The notes under the pieces: generated by a model | Database searches by the model: none | What the model was told of the DNA's origin: nothing | Seen by the model: only the letters and a program-made list of their open reading frames with translations | NCBI RefSeq assembly: GCF_954871325.1 | Contig: NC_088775.1 | Span: forward strand, 2,651,473-2,715,472 | From: Gordionus sp. m RMFG-2023 | Lineage: Eukaryota; Nematomorpha; Gordioida; Chordodea; Parachordodidae | Length of the DNA: 64,000 nucleotides | Reading direction: 5' to 3' | Part shown: one piece after another, positions 40,986 through 55,356 of the stretch | How positions within the stretch are numbered: the stretch's first letter is position 1 | How the letters are laid out: every line of letters starts with the position of its first letter | Position numbers and translations under genes: made by a program

Positions 40986-43125
40986 CGATAAAATTAAAAT
41001 GGGAGAAAAGTTAGTCACTTATTTAGGTCATGTTATTGACAGTTTCGGAATTCACCCTATAGAAGATAAGATTAGCGCTATAAAAAATTTTAAAACACCT
41101 TCCAATGTTAAAGAACTACGTTCATTTCTTGGAATAGTGAAATTATCATGAGGCATTTATTAAAAATTTGCATTCTATTTGTGCGCCTTAACACCGACTA
41201 ACGAGTAAAAATGTTGGTTGGTTTTGGTCAGCTAAAGAAAATGAAATATTTACTAAAGTTAAAAATATATTGTCGAAAGAAGATACAATAATTCCTTATT
41301 CAGCCGATATCCCTGTCGTGATTTCTTGTGACGCTTCTGAAGATGGTCTAGGAGCTGTTATTGCACACCGATTTCTTACTGGCCAGGAGAAACCGATACG
41401 CATCGAGGACACTTTCGGCGGCTGAAAAGAATTATGCCACAATTGATCGGGAGGCTTCGGCGATCATGTTCGCTATCGAGAAGTTTCATCAATATATTTT
41501 TGGAAGACATTTTATCGTGGTTACTGATCATAAACCATTACAATATATTTTAGGTGATAAAAGAGATCTTAACAAAATAACAAATAACCGTTTAATACGG
41601 TGGGCGACGAAGCTATTAAATTATGATTATGAGATAATATATAGACCAGGTAATCAAAATAAATGTGCCGATGCTCTGTCCCGTTTGGGGGTAGAGAAAG
41701 CAAAAACCAATGAAGTTACAAAAAAATTCGAAGAAGAAATCAGAGGATTAAAAATTAATTTAATAGAAGATTTATCGTTCACTCGAGGTAAAGTCGTAAG
41801 TGAAACGAGCAATGATATAAACCTAAAAGAGATTATTAAATTAATAAAAAATCATTGGTATATTGATAATATAAATAATTATTCGGAGATTGTAAAAAAA
41901 TATATTTCGATTAAAGATAATATTTCGTTCGAAGAAGGATTATTATTTTATAATGATAGAATTATTATTCCAGATATTTTTAAAAAGGAGGTTTTAAATG
42001 TGATTCATCGAGGACATCCTGGGATAGTGGGGATGAAATCATTGTGTAGATATTACGTTTTTTGGACAAATCGCGATACTGATGTTGAAGACTTTGCTAA
42101 ATGTTGTAAGAGTTGTCAAGAAGGAAGGCCGGGAGCTAAAGAAGTGCCATTATACAATTGGAACATTCTTACCCGACCTTGGGAACGAGTACACATTGAT
42201 TTGACAGGCCCAATATCTGGAAAGTATTGGTTAATTTGCGTAGACGCTTTTACCAAATGGGTTGAAGTTACAATTTTAACACATATTAATTCGACGAGTG
42301 TAATAAATAATCTGCGTAATTATTTCGCTAGATTTGGGTTACCTCGCTACATTGTCTCAGATAACGGTATTCAGTTTACTGGATCTGAATTCAAAACGTT
42401 TCTTTTTAAAAACAATATAAAACATTTTAGATTGGCCCCTTATAGCCCCAAATCGAATGGTTTGGCTGAACGATATATACGGACGATAAAGACGCGTTTC
42501 TATGCTGGAAGGAGATGTGGGACTCCGGACCAGTTAAATTTAGCGAATGTTTTAATTACTCACCGTAATACTCCCAATCCAACTACTGGTAAATCCCCTG
42601 CCGAGATGATGTTTGGAAGGTTTAGGACGACATTAGATCAGTGGAAATTATCAACGAGAGAAAGGACGGAAAACGCTCTATGGAAACAAAAGTACTACAA
42701 AGATAGAAGTGTTGAACCTCGGGAGTTTGAAGAGCAGCAAAAAGTTTGGATAGCAAACGAAAGGACAGCAGGGTGGTGGCATGAAGGAAAAGGGTTACAA
42801 CGAAAAAGCGCAATATTGTACGATGTGGAATCAGAGGGGATCGTTAAAAACAAGCATGCAGATCAATTGAGGGATGCACATAACAAGAGAAGGAAATACC
42901 CGTTACGTTGACCGAAGAAGTGGAAAAGGCAGAACATGGAGAATACAACTCTCGAAAAAAGAGTTTCGTAACCCCTTGAATTTAAATTGAATATAATATT
43001 AACTTTTCGTTTGTAAATTACATAACCTGAAGGATTGAATTCATTATATATATATATACGTGATATTTTGTATTAAAGATACTTTTACTTACTTTACTTA
43101 TTTTACTTATTTAATAAAACACTTT
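40986..43125 (+). mobile_element. Ty3/gypsy LTR retrotransposon fossil, 3' pol region
   Basis: A broken Ty3/gypsy element piece. Parts in order: the end of reverse transcriptase (40,990-41,350), RNase H (about 41,360-41,690, with VTDHKPLQYIL), the integrase zinc-binding region (about 41,990-42,130), and the integrase catalytic core (about 42,170-42,560) with a C-terminal tail ending near 42,911. The next 200 bp up to ggcgacgaggatggg is a likely LTR remnant; that word follows the 5' LTR in many gypsy elements. Gag and protease are absent here. It is broken in several places in its first part. It looks fairly young, because its RNase H sequence is nearly identical to the piece at 43.1 kb. It sits inside an FB1 copy. 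Confidence 0.85.
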
Positions 43126-43944
43126 ATTGGCGACGAGGATGGGATATTATCTCATAATCATAATTTAATAGCTTCGTCGCCCACCGTATTAAACGGTTAT
43201 TTGTTATTTTGTTAAGATCTCTTTTATCACCTAAAATATATTGTAATGGTTTATGATCAGTAACCAAGATAAAATGTCTTCCAAAAATATATCGATGAAA
43301 CTTCTCGATAGCGAACATGATCGCCGAAGCCTCCCGATCAATTGTGGCATAATTCTTTTCATTATAAAATAATAATCCTTCTTTGAACGAAATATTATCT
43401 TTAATCGAAATATATTTTTTTACAATCTCCGAATTAATTATTTATATTATCAATATACCAATGATTTTTTATTAATACGAACTTCTTCCGGTAGTTTTAT
43501 ATCAAATTCTCTAATGAAAGGCATCCCAAAAATAAGGGAATTCTCCCCTTTAACTACCCAAATAAGTAAAAATTTCAAAATATTTTTTACTTTGACTTCT
43601 ACGATACATTTACCTAGTACTTCGATTTGGATATGATTATATCCCACTAATTTATAAGCCGGTGATAGTTGTGGTCTGCCAATACGATTCCAGGTGACCT
43701 CATCAATCACACTACACGCGGCGCCGGTATCAAACTCCATAGCTAGCTGCAACCCATTTATCTTCGCATCGATGGTTGCTTTATTTGAAAATGACAGGCG
43801 AGGTGTCCGTGGCAGAATCATTTGCATGGCATGGGTTCTACAATCTTTCGCTCAACGAAAGCATATCACTTTCTTTTGAATAGAGTTAGGTTTGATACTA
43901 GGTCTATAATTATTATTAGGAATATAATTATTACTAGTATCTTC
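43124..43944 (-). mobile_element. Second Ty3/gypsy fossil piece, opposite orientation
   Basis: Minus-strand fragments of the same family: a gag zinc-knuckle/retropepsin-like region (about 43,450-43,940, with the protease motif EFDTGAACSVI) and an RNase H piece (43,124-43,380). The RNase H piece differs from the plus-strand copy by about two residues, so the two were duplicated recently. The piece is incomplete and rearranged. Confidence 0.8.
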
Positions 43945-44028
43945 TATGAGCAAAATTTTTTTTCTGGGTGAAATTTTAAGTTAGCTGTTTTTAAAAATCT
44001 GCTCAAAACGAGACGTTTAACAACACTT
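43945..44028. mobile_element. FB1 foldback element, right half
   Basis: Begins ctatgagcaaaatttttttt, has ctgggtgaaattttaagtta and ends gacgtttaacaacactt. With the piece at 40,902 it accounts for one FB1 copy interrupted by 3 kb of gypsy sequence. Confidence 0.75.
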
Positions 44029-44444
44029 GTAACAACCCAGAAGCGTACATAAAACATTGGCTAAATTTTATCCTGCATTTAATGATCTGTTCCCGATCTT
44101 GATCTTGGAAAAGTTACCCCTTTTCAATGACGGTCGTGGTGTACTTCATTACAATTTTTAATAATTAAATCACCCGTTCAAGGAAAAAAAACATATAATC
44201 ATCTTTCGAGTCATTCTTCTACTTTGGAAATAGGAGGACTAATGACAAATGAAACTCTCCATAAGTAATGTCAGTTAAAGTAACGTTTACTTTTTTGAGG
44301 AAAAGAAACGTCATTCGTTACTTCTCCCCAAAAGATAACGAGTAAGTCGTTCCTTTTAGTAAAACCCTAATTTTTAATTCAGATAAGCCACCATAGTTTT
44401 CCCTTTTTAAATGTAATCACATATTCGTTATTATCAAAAAGAGG

Positions 44445-44745
44445 ATAAAACAGTTCCTTATTCAGCCGATATTCCTATCGTGTCTGACGCTTCCAAAGAT
44501 GGTTTAGGATTGCTCATCGATTTCTTACTGGCCAGGAGAAACCGATTGCTTACCCATCGAGGACACTTTCGGAGGCGGAAGCGAATTACGCCACCATTGA
44601 TCGGGAGGCTTTGGCGATCATGTTCGCTTATCGAGAAGTTTCATCTATATATTTATGGTGGAAGACATTTTATTTTGGTTATACGGATCACAAACTTTTT
44701 ATATATGTCTTGGGGTGATAAAAGAGACCCCTAAAATAAAACAAC
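44445..44745 (+). mobile_element. Ty3/gypsy RNase H fragment
   Basis: A short degenerate fragment of the same RNase H region (recognisable as FLLARRN and a LIEKFHLYI-like stretch). It is broken many times and older-looking than the pieces at 41-43.9 kb. Confidence 0.7.
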
Positions 44746-45064
44746 ACCACATTAATCTATAATCAAAATTGTATCAACCGCGATATGTTCTATTAGGTTC
44801 TCTATAATAAAGAGTATGTTGTCAATAGAGTGCTTATTTCTTCGGATGAAGATGATTTAACTCTATACCCTGATCCGCCCAGCATGAAACATTTTTTTTT
44901 ACACAAATTATGAAAAATATTAGGTATTAAAAAAAATCTGCACTTTGTAAAAAAAATTTATCAAACATATATATATATATATATATATAAATTTCAAAAA
45001 CTCAAACATTACTGTTATCAGGGGCGGCTGTGTGCCCAAATTCTTGAAATTAAATTGCAAAGCA

Positions 45065-45230
45065 ACCAAAAGAACATTATGCAAGCCTAAAGATTTTGCT
45101 CTTAGCTGGCAGAAATGCTTGGACATCTATTCGCCAAATCTAGATCACTTGCATAATATTATTTTAACTAAAACCTTAATAGGGCCGTTATGAAAAAATC
45201 GAACCCAGATCGGGTATTTTAACAACACTA
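45065..45230. mobile_element. FB1 foldback element, left end truncated
   Basis: Carries cattatgcaagcctaaagat, ctggcagaaatgcttggaca and cagatcgggtattttaacaa, ending cacta. Confidence 0.65.
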
Positions 45231-45317
45231 GTTTTATGTATACCGATTGGAAAATTATGTAATATGAATTTGCTTGGAAATTTTTTTTAAAAAATTTCTA
45301 ATCCTTTGATACAATAA

Positions 45318-48110
45318 ATTTTTTTTTCTCTTTAGCTTTCACCTTTTCTGGCGGTAAGCTCCTTCAATATCTCTCTCCACTTTATGTTATTCATACTATC
45401 TTTTAAATCTAATTTATACTTCTTCATATTGGCTTTATGTCCCAATTGAAGAGTTGGCCTTCCACTTTTACGTTTGCCCATCACTTCCAAACTCTCAACC
45501 TTATTTCCTATGTAAGTTCATGGACTTCGCATTGTGTGCCCATACCACCTAAGTCTGTTTACCATTATCTTAGTCTTAATGGGCACTACCTTTTAACTAC
45601 TTAGTATTCTTATACTGAGCACTATATCTCTTCTTGTTACCCCAGCAATCATCCTCAGAATTCTCATCTCCTTAGTTTGTAGACTTCTCTCATCTGATTC
45701 CTTGGTTGGTCATGTTTCCGAACTATATAGAATAGTTGGTTGTACTATGGAACTGTAAATTTTTCCTTTTAATTTGTGTTGGATATTTTGTCAAATAGCA
45801 CTCTAGATAAAGATCTCCACTTTAACCACCCTTGATTAATTTTACTCCTCTTTATCTCTTTCTCTATTGTGCCGCTTGTTTGTATAGCGCAAATATTTGC
45901 AGCTTTCAATTGCCGATATCAGCCATTTTTCTGTTTCATCTCCTCCTATCACCATATACTCTTTCTCTATTTACTTTTAGTCCATGCTTTTCTAGGATAT
46001 TTATCCAACTCACTAATCTTTCTTTCATTTCATCCTTGGATTCGGCAAATATCACAATATCATCTGCAAATATCATATTTCAAGGGACTGTTTAAGGTAT
46101 AGACTCTGATAATACATCTATTACTGTATATAAGAGAATTGGGCTGAGAGGCGAACCTTGATGAACTCCCTCGTCTATTGTGAAGCCTGCTGAAGTATCT
46201 GTTGTGCTACGGACCATTGTCATATGGCCCCCACATTCCTGTATTATTCTTAAGTATTTTTTGGAAACCTTTTTGTGGCGTAGCGCCCACCAGATAAGTT
46301 TTCTTGGGATTCTATCGAAGGCCTTTTCTAGATCGAGAAAGACCATGTGCAGCTTTTTGTTCTTTTCCCTGAATATTTCACTCATTTGCCTAATGGCGCG
46401 GATTGCGTCAGTTGTTGATCTTCCAGGTATAAAGCCAAACTGAGTCTCTCCTTTCGATTATATCTCTTAACCTTTTTTCTATTATTATTTCGTAGAGTTT
46501 AAGACAGTGTAACATTGGTTTCATGCCCCTGTAATTTTGACAATTTTGTGGATGCCCATTATTTTTGAAGATTGGAACTAGATAGCTCTGCCATTTTTGA
46601 GGATCCTCTTCATTTCCCAGTATTTTGTTGTATAGCTTTGTGAGGAAAGTATTCCATCATCTCATAGTGCTTTAAGGCTTTCTATTGGAATATCATCTGG
46701 ACCCCAGCTTTGTTATTTTTCATGAGGCATGTGATTATTTCTTGTTCTGTTATTGGCTATATAAGGTTTTGACATGGAGAGTGTTCATCTAAATGTAGTA
46801 TGTGGGGATTAAAGTTGAGAAGCTCCTGAAAATATTCTTTCCATCTATTCATTATTTCTTTTTCCTTTATTTTCAATTTCCCATCTTTATTCTTGATTAC
46901 TTTCAAGCTCCGTTTATATCCCTAGAATTTATTTCTCGCTGTTTGGTTAATCTGTGTATTTTATTTTGCCCTTCTTTGGTATGTAGTACTTCATACATGT
47001 CTTCGTATGCCATAGATTTGCCAAGCCACCGCCTTTGTAGCTATTCTCTTGGATTTTTTGTATCTTGTCAAGTCATCTGGGTTTTTGGATTTGTACCATA
47101 TTTTATAAAGGCCTTTCTCCTGTAGAGTGGTTTTACCTCTTCATTTCACCACCATAGTTCTTTGTAAGATTGTTACCTCTCCTTGTCAAGCCTAGTGTTG
47201 ATTTGGCAGTGTTTATTAATCTGGATGAAAGGTCTGTCCAAATTTTTCCACTGCATTGTGAGGAATCTCTTGTTTATGTTTGCATTGATTGCAAAGGCAT
47301 CTGTCATTGTTTTTAATTTACCCCATTTGATGCATGGCTCTAATTTTATCTTGTTTTGAGTGAATTTATTTGTGATGTGTAAATCCATAACTAGTAGCTT
47401 GTGTTGCGCGGCTATATCTTCTCCTGGGATGACTTTGCAGTCTATTACATCTTTTAATCTTTTGCGAGAGATTAGCATGTAATCTATCTGTGTTTTCCTT
47501 GTATCACTTCATACTTTTTTCCTATAGTAGGTGTAGGTTAAGGCAAGATCGAAGGCTTGCGCAAATTTGTACATGCTTTCCTTCATCATTTCTTTCTCCA
47601 TATCCAAAACTACCATGATGCCTTTTATAGATATCTCTTGCTTTTCCCACATGTGCATTTAAGTCACCACCTATTATGAATAGGTCATCCTTAGGGATTT
47701 CCATTACAGCTTCATCGAGGATAGCTCTAAAGTCATTTTTCTCCTCTTCTTTGCAACTCTTTTAGGAGCATATACTGAAAGGATGTGTAGTATTGATTGA
47801 CGAATGCAGAGTTTTATCTTCATTAGTCTATCAGAGATCTTATTAACTTCTACGACTGAGGAGGTTAGTTCTTGACTGAGGATAATACCGACACCGTTCC
47901 TATTGCTAAGAATTCAATTATAGTACAATTTATACCCATCTCCAATTATTAAAGTCTTCTGACCTTTCCATCTCGTCTCTCTATATCAACTTTTCTCTTG
48001 TTCAACATTGATGCCAATTCTCTCGTCTTACCATTAAGTGTACCAATATTTAAACTTGATAACCTTGTCTTCTTGCTTTGACCTTTATTTTACTTTTCAC
48101 AGGATGGAGG
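45318..48110 (-). mobile_element. RTE-like LINE (Cfdp2-like endonuclease plus reverse transcriptase)
   Basis: Read on the minus strand from 48,110. An APE-type endonuclease comes first (LHILSVYAP; DLFIIGGDLNAHVGKARDIY at 47.6 kb; QIDYMLISRKRL near 47.48 kb; IPGEDIAAQHKLLVMDLHI). The reverse transcriptase follows (HMVFLDLEKAFDRIPRKLIW and VHQGSPLSPIL at 46.1-46.4 kb; catalytic FADD at about 46.06 kb). The C-terminal region has a GHTMR-type and GRPTLQ-type tail near 45.45 kb, and an A-rich 3' end near 45,318. The reading frame changes and stops several times, so the copy is dead. Proteins of this kind are often mislabelled craniofacial development protein 2-like in invertebrate genomes. It lies between acidic-protein copies D and E and explains part of their spacing. 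Confidence 0.85.
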
Positions 48111-48149
48111 CCTACACCCTGCGCGTCGCTTGGAGGGAACGCCCCTATT

Positions 48150-48362
48150 TCTGTTTGTTTCCTTCATTTTGTTTATTGGACAAGTATCCTTAGCACCCGG
48201 TGTCCAAGCCTGTTGGTGACCGGGGTGTCATCTCTAAGCTCCGAAATTTATCTTATCATTTATCTCTACACATCAGTCATCGAAGAAAAACCTGAAATTT
48301 TTCATGCTCCTTACCAGGATTGAACCTGATTCATTCTGTTTACATAACCCATAAGGCCACCC
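48150..48362 (-). mobile_element. tRNA-like head at the 5' end of the LINE
   Basis: From 48,362 on the minus strand: ggggtggccttatgggttat (A-box-like), aggttcaatcctgg (B-box-like), then a 150-bp region aligning with the SINE at 25,486-25,713. It leads directly into the LINE. It is either part of the LINE 5' region or a separate SINE head that landed there. Confidence 0.55.
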
Positions 48363-48509
48363 CGGCGATAAAATCAAATATATATATATATAATACTTAA
48401 TAGAATTATAAAACAAATTTTTTAGGGGGCTATCAAAAAAAATTATTTTTTAGGGAGAGCCAGAAGAAAAACAAAATTTTTTTGCTTCAGAGAGCTATTC
48501 AAATTTTTC

Positions 48510-48860
48510 TGGGGGCTCGAGTCTCTGCGCAACCCCTCCTAGTAACTCTAGTGGGTCTTTGCACATCTCTGATTGGCAGCATCTACATGCACGATCAGGG
48601 ATGTAATACTCAGGAGCTCGATCGAATGAGTGAATTTAGGTCCTCATTAAGATCCGATAAATGTTAGCGGGACAGCTGATTATACGCTTTTAATTTTAAT
48701 GATTGATTTTTGATCTTAAATCTTCAGCCTAACTCCCAGTCGCGTATCTAAATTCAAATTTTTTCTAAACAAATGAAATACACGTCAATCATTATCCCTT
48801 AAATTATTTGAAGAGCTTTTCATCTACAACCCTAACTTTTCATTGGATATAGTTTAAATG
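48510..48860. repeat. Orphan copy of the acidic-protein upstream block
   Basis: The words caggagctcgatcgaatgag, taggtcctcattaagatccg and gaaatacacgtcaatcatta align with 33,270-33,530 (upstream of B) and 51,530-51,720 (upstream of E). Here it lies 290 bp downstream of the copy E stop, with no acidic-protein exon attached. It points to a further, lost copy between D and E. Confidence 0.65.
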
Positions 48861-49146
48861 TCTTTCAATTTATCATACCTTCAAAAATCGCGCCTATTGG
48901 CGTTTTAACCAATCTAAGGAGAGCATCAACACGTGATTTAAAAATATTTATTATATGATGAATAAGCGAATTTTACAAATTATAAAGAATATTAAGTTTT
49001 TTTTTCTGAATAATTTCTTAATAAAATCATATTGCCCCCAAAAATTTTTTTTTTTTTACTAAGATTTAAATATTATCTCATTAAAATATTAATTCTTTGT
49101 GATATAATGAATAATGCAAAATCAGTATATTTTTTTCTCGAGAATT

Positions 49147-50570
<1,424 letters not shown>

Positions 50571-50785
50571 CGTATTTATACCAAATTTAAATAGAAAAAA
50601 AAACGAATTTTTAAAATATTATTTAGGAGATATATCTATTTTAAGCTAAAATATTCAACGATAAAAAAAGTAAATATTATTAACCAAATTTGGCAAACTA
50701 ATGCTAAATAAAAATAAAACGAATTTTTTAAAATAATTTAAAATATTATTTTAAAAAATTCTTAGAAAAACCTCTGACTGTTTCA

Positions 50786-50979
50786 TAGTGTGTTGTTAAT
50801 GGGCTCGTTTTTAGCCGATTTTTTCAAAACGGCTAACTTAATTATATTAGCCAGAAAAATATTGCCTAAGCCCTGGAGATTTCGATAATATATGTCTAGA
50901 CCTTTGTTCCCTTTATTAGCAAAATTTTAAGGCTTGCCTAATATCTTTCTGGATGAAATAATGAGTTAGCCGTTTTCAA
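50786..50979. mobile_element. FB1 foldback element inserted in the copy E upstream block
   Basis: Starts tagtgtgttgttaatgggctc and runs to gagttagccgttttcaaat. The same place in B and C reads straight through (gttcaaataaaa), so this copy inserted after the duplications. The filled and empty sites suggest that the element begins at TA. Confidence 0.75.
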
Positions 50980-51079
50980 ATAAAATTAATAAGCAAATAA
51001 TTAATAAATTTGTATATATGTTTAAAGTTTTTTTTAAAATGTTTCGCTCACACCTTTACTATTCTATATCTACGGTTAT

Positions 51080-51800
51080 CTATTCCTAACAACAAACGTT
51101 TTAGTAAATCTATTTCGCATTTGTAATTGGATCATTATCATATCATATAAACCAACTTTATTTAAATTTTACTCGAAAAATTATTCGTATTATATTTTAT
51201 AGGTTTAAATAATATTTCAAAAATACGTATGAATGATCATATTTGGTTAATTTATTTTCACATTGAGCCTTCCTTCCTTCCTTCCTTCCTTCCTTCCTTC
51301 CTTCCTTCCTTCCTTCCTTCCTTCCTTCCTAATATCAAAATATTAGCTTGTAATTCAAAAAAAATAATATATATATATCAAAATTTTAATTCCCCGCGCT
51401 TGGAATATAAAAATTTTAGGAAAACTGCGAGGTTAGCTACCTTAAATTTTATGTATAAATTGCCACGGGCCGGGCCTTCGGGCGGATCGGATCTTTGCCT
51501 ATATCTGATCAGCTGTATTATCCAGGAGCTCGATCAAATGATTGATAGGTCCTCATCACGATCCGAAAAAATTTAGCGGGACAGCTGAGTATACTCTTGA
51601 TTTGATTTTAGTGATTGACCTTTAACCTTAAATCTTCAACCGACCTCCCAGTTTAAAAATATTAAATATGAGTTCGTAAATTTAAAGAAAGAAACAAATG
51701 AAATACACACGTCAATCATGATTCCATAAATTATTTGATTTGAATAGCTTTCATCTTCAACCGAATTTTCATTTAAAGCTAGTTAAAATGTCCCTCTAGG
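51080..51800. repeat. Conserved upstream block of copy E, with a (TTCC)n array
   Basis: Matches 32,930-33,620 (copy B) and, in its proximal part, 36,025-36,230 (relic C). A pure (TTCC)n run of 15 units at 51,270-51,330 has grown inside it. Confidence 0.7.
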
Positions 51801-51839
51801 AGCATCAAAACATGGTAAAATACCTCTCTTTAGTGGCAT

Positions 51840-52500
51840 GACTAAATGAGGGGGGGGGAGAAGGACGGAAGTCGCTCTTTACCCTCCGAAAATACCGACC
51901 CCCCACCCCCCGAATTATCTTGAGGAACATTTGTTCCCACCCCCTATAATTTAGAATTCCGAAAAATTGATTCAATATTAAAGTTTTAATTTTTTTTTTT
52001 ATCAAATGACTAAGTAATAATTTGATAGACATTGAGCCTTTGCGAGGCCAACTTCGGGTAAAGCGCATCACTGCAATATCACCGAAATTAAACTTGGAGT
52101 GGCACTTTAACGAAATAAAGATAGTGTAAACCTACAGGAAGAAAATTTCTACCTTGAATTTTAATTGTTTATCACCTCCCCCCCCCCCCCACCTATTATC
52201 ATGTATGTGAATTGTTTATTCTTAAAGGCACAAACTAACCAATATTCATTCAACATCGGAAAATAAAAGAACCCAATGTTCGGGGCATGTTTGACTATCC
52301 TTTCTGTGACAAAAACAGATACTCTCTATTAAATTCTTCGGTTTTCGATAAACACGGAAAGTAGCGCCAGCTGTCGCTTAGGCCAATCCTCTCCAAATAT
52401 TTGCCTTAATAAGTGTTTTCCGAATTAAGAGGAAGAAAGAAAAAAATGTGTCATTTTGTCACAAGGATATTTTTTTGGGGAAAATTTAATAATTATATCC
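51840..52500. repeat. Distal upstream block shared with copy D
   Basis: Corresponds to 39,790-40,300. It contains the same ttcaatattaaagttttaat, gagtggcactttaa and taggccaatcctctcc words. No coding signal. Confidence 0.65.
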
Positions 52501-52547
52501 ATATTCGATACTCCGTTACAAAAAAAATAATATTTCGAACCTCAGAC

Positions 52548-52751
52548 TAGTGCTAAGGCTCGTTTTGAGCCTATTTTTAAAAAAGCATCCAGAAAAATCT
52601 TACGCAAGCCTGAAGATTTTGCTTATAGAAGGAACAAAGGTCTAGACACATGTTATCGAAATCTCGAGGTTTAGGCAATATTTTTCTGTCTAAAAATATT
52701 GAGCAAGCCGTTTTAAAAAATCGGCTCAAAACGAGCCGTTTAACATCACTA
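52548..52751. mobile_element. FB1 foldback element
   Basis: From tagtgctaaggctcgttttg to gagccgtttaacatcacta, with both arms and the core agaaggaacaaaggtctaga. Confidence 0.8.
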
Positions 52752-52924
52752 CCTCAGACACTTCCTAGAACCCGTATTATTTTTTTTTAAATTTTTTTTT
52801 CTCAAATAATAATAGGCCAACTTTTTGAGGATTTAATTATTAATGTAATTTAAAATTGTAATTGTAATTATTTTAATAAAGGAATTTAATGAGATAAAAA
52901 AAAAGAAATAACAAAATATTAATA

Positions 52925-53310
52925 TACATGTCGTAATGGGGATTCGGAATCTCTTGTATTTAAATCCTTTACCGAGGAAGATTTAAAAAAATTTAAAAAT
53001 TCGATTTAACCGAAAATGTATTCTAGCTTGTGTTTAGAGTATTTACCCTATAAATTTAGCTAATTTCACCCATATACATTTCAGTATTTTTTTTGGATTT
53101 GTATGCAAAATCCATATAAAAAATTAATACGAATTAGAAGTAGTTTCTAAAGTTCATGGCAAAATTGGCTGAAATTTATAGTGTGTAAAAAACTTTACTC
53201 ATGCTAGAATACATTTCCGGTTAAATCGGAATAAAATTTTTTTCTTTAATCGCCCTCGGTAGATGATTTATAATCTTAGAGATTCCGAATCCCAATATGG
53301 CACATATATA
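52925..53310. mobile_element. FB3 foldback element, uninterrupted copy
   Basis: Ends acatgtcgtaatggggattc and gattccgaatcccaatatgg, about 386 bp. It aligns along its whole length with 19,137-19,640 minus the FB4 insert. Confidence 0.75.
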
Positions 53311-53621
53311 TATTCCTTAATTTATTGAATACATCTAATAATTTAATTTTTTTTTTATATCATATATTTATTATCACGTAAAGAAAACGAGATTCACCTT
53401 AATTAATCGAGTATATTATCATATAAAAAATTTTTTTTAACTTAAGCTATTAGCAGTTTCAGTCAAACCCATAAAAAATATATTGTTTTTCGTTCATTTG
53501 CTCTTGTCAAATTTTTCCTCCACCGAAACAATAATATACACAAAAAATAAACCTATCAGGTTTTTTAAAAAAATTTTTACCCCGGCACAAAGTTGCTGAT
53601 ATAAGAAAGGAAAGAAAGTTG

Positions 53622-53816
53622 TAGTGTTGTTAAGCGGCTCGGTTAGAACCGAATTTTTAAACCGGCTGACTCAATATTTTAGCCTGAAAAATATTGCCTA
53701 AGCCTCGTGATTTCCATAATATATGTCTAGAACCTTTGTTCCTCTCTATCAGCAAAATCTTCAGGTCTGCGTAATATTTTTCTGGATGAATTGTTGAGTT
53801 AGTCGTTTTTAAAAAT
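53622..53816. mobile_element. FB1 foldback element, right end truncated
   Basis: Starts tagtgttgttaagcggctcg and continues through ctcaatattttagcctgaaa and catgtctagaac-type core to ctggatgaattgttgagtta; the last 25 bp are lost. Confidence 0.75.
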
Positions 53817-54137
53817 AAGCATAAATGATAAAATATTTAACGAATAAAAGAAAAGAATAGAATAGAATAGGAGAAAGGTTGAATGTAATGACGATACTAT
53901 TTTTTTATAGAGTAACTTTAAGCGTATCGAGATACTTTTTGAATAACCTTTGTTGCCGTTGCCTCTGTGATAATCAACATTTATCAATTATTCGTTATTC
54001 GATTTGTATTTTTAACGAATATTCCAAATCGGATACGAATAAGGAAAAATGTATTAGTCGAATAATTTTTTATTCGATCAAATTATTCGAAATTATTCGT
54101 ATTTATTTAAATTTATCTTAACTGTTGAATTTTAACT

Positions 54138-54355
<218 letters not shown>

Positions 54356-54359
54356 CAAA

Positions 54360-55050
54360 ATGATGATGAGGGAAATTATAATCATGTACGATTTATGATT
54401 TTATGATTATATAATTATTATTATAATTAAAATATAAATATAAATTATAAATATCAAATATCAATTATAATATATGGAACGAAATCGTAATATTTGTATT
54501 ATTTTATTTTTTAGTATCTGATAAAAAAAAAAGAGGTAAAGATAGGTTAAATAATAATAAAAATGTTAATTATTTTTTTTTAAAAAAATTAAAAATATAA
54601 ATAAAAGAAAAGAAAAGAAAAGAAAAGAAAAGAAAAGAAAAGAAAATAAAAGAAAAATAGCGAAAATATTCACTTATTTAATTAATAACCCTCATTTAAT
54701 TTGAACTGGGATTGTCGAGGTTCGATTCGGGATTATTTCGCGAAAAAAAAAGAAAAGAAATATACGCAGTAATGACTTTGTTTTTTATTAATAAATAAAA
54801 AGAGTTTATTCACGCTTTAAATTTTGATCTCGTTATAGACATTAAAATAAAACAATTAGATGTTTTTTTTAAATAGGTTATGCCACATTAAAAAAACAAA
54901 TTAACATGTTCCTTTTTTTTTCCTTAATTCCATAATAGTGAATTCGTATGTTTTTTTAAAAATAATTTTTATTAATTTTAAATTCAAAATCTGGTCAATG
55001 AATATGGATGGATAAGTGAGAACTAATAATTTAATAATTTAATTTTTAAC
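54360..55050. other. AT-rich spacer
   Basis: No gene recognised. It contains poly-A/poly-T hairpins and the (AAAAG)n run. Confidence 0.4.
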
Positions 55051-55356
55051 CAATGACTGTGCATTACTTGAAAAACAGCTGGGGACGTCATTTTAGGTTA
55101 CCCATATCGTTATTGAAAAAATTTTTGAACGAGAGGCCAATTTATTTCTATGTTCTGACGCTAACTTTAATTGAAGAAATGCCCTGATCATCGAGATGAT
55201 AAGGAAGCAAGTTATCGATTTGAATAGTAGATTTTTTTATCATGAGAATATACCATATGGGTTAAATGGCGGGTCCAGCTGATTTGCGTTCAACGAACGC
55301 TTTCAAATGTCTTATTATGAATGCGTCGTAAGTCTAGGTATTGTTATATGTCATTG
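55051..55356. mobile_element. FB2 foldback element with 8-bp target duplication
   Basis: Starts caatgactgtgcatta and ends gtctaggtattgttatatgtcattg (inner part quoted only as far as gtctaggtattgttat). It is flanked by tttttaac and tttataac, a duplication with one change. The interior words catcgagatgataaggaagc match the copy at 1,810. Confidence 0.75.

Noticed and set aside
46802-48323. Plus-strand frames across 45.8-48.3 kb
   Set aside because: They are antisense to the LINE endonuclease/reverse transcriptase and its tRNA-like head.
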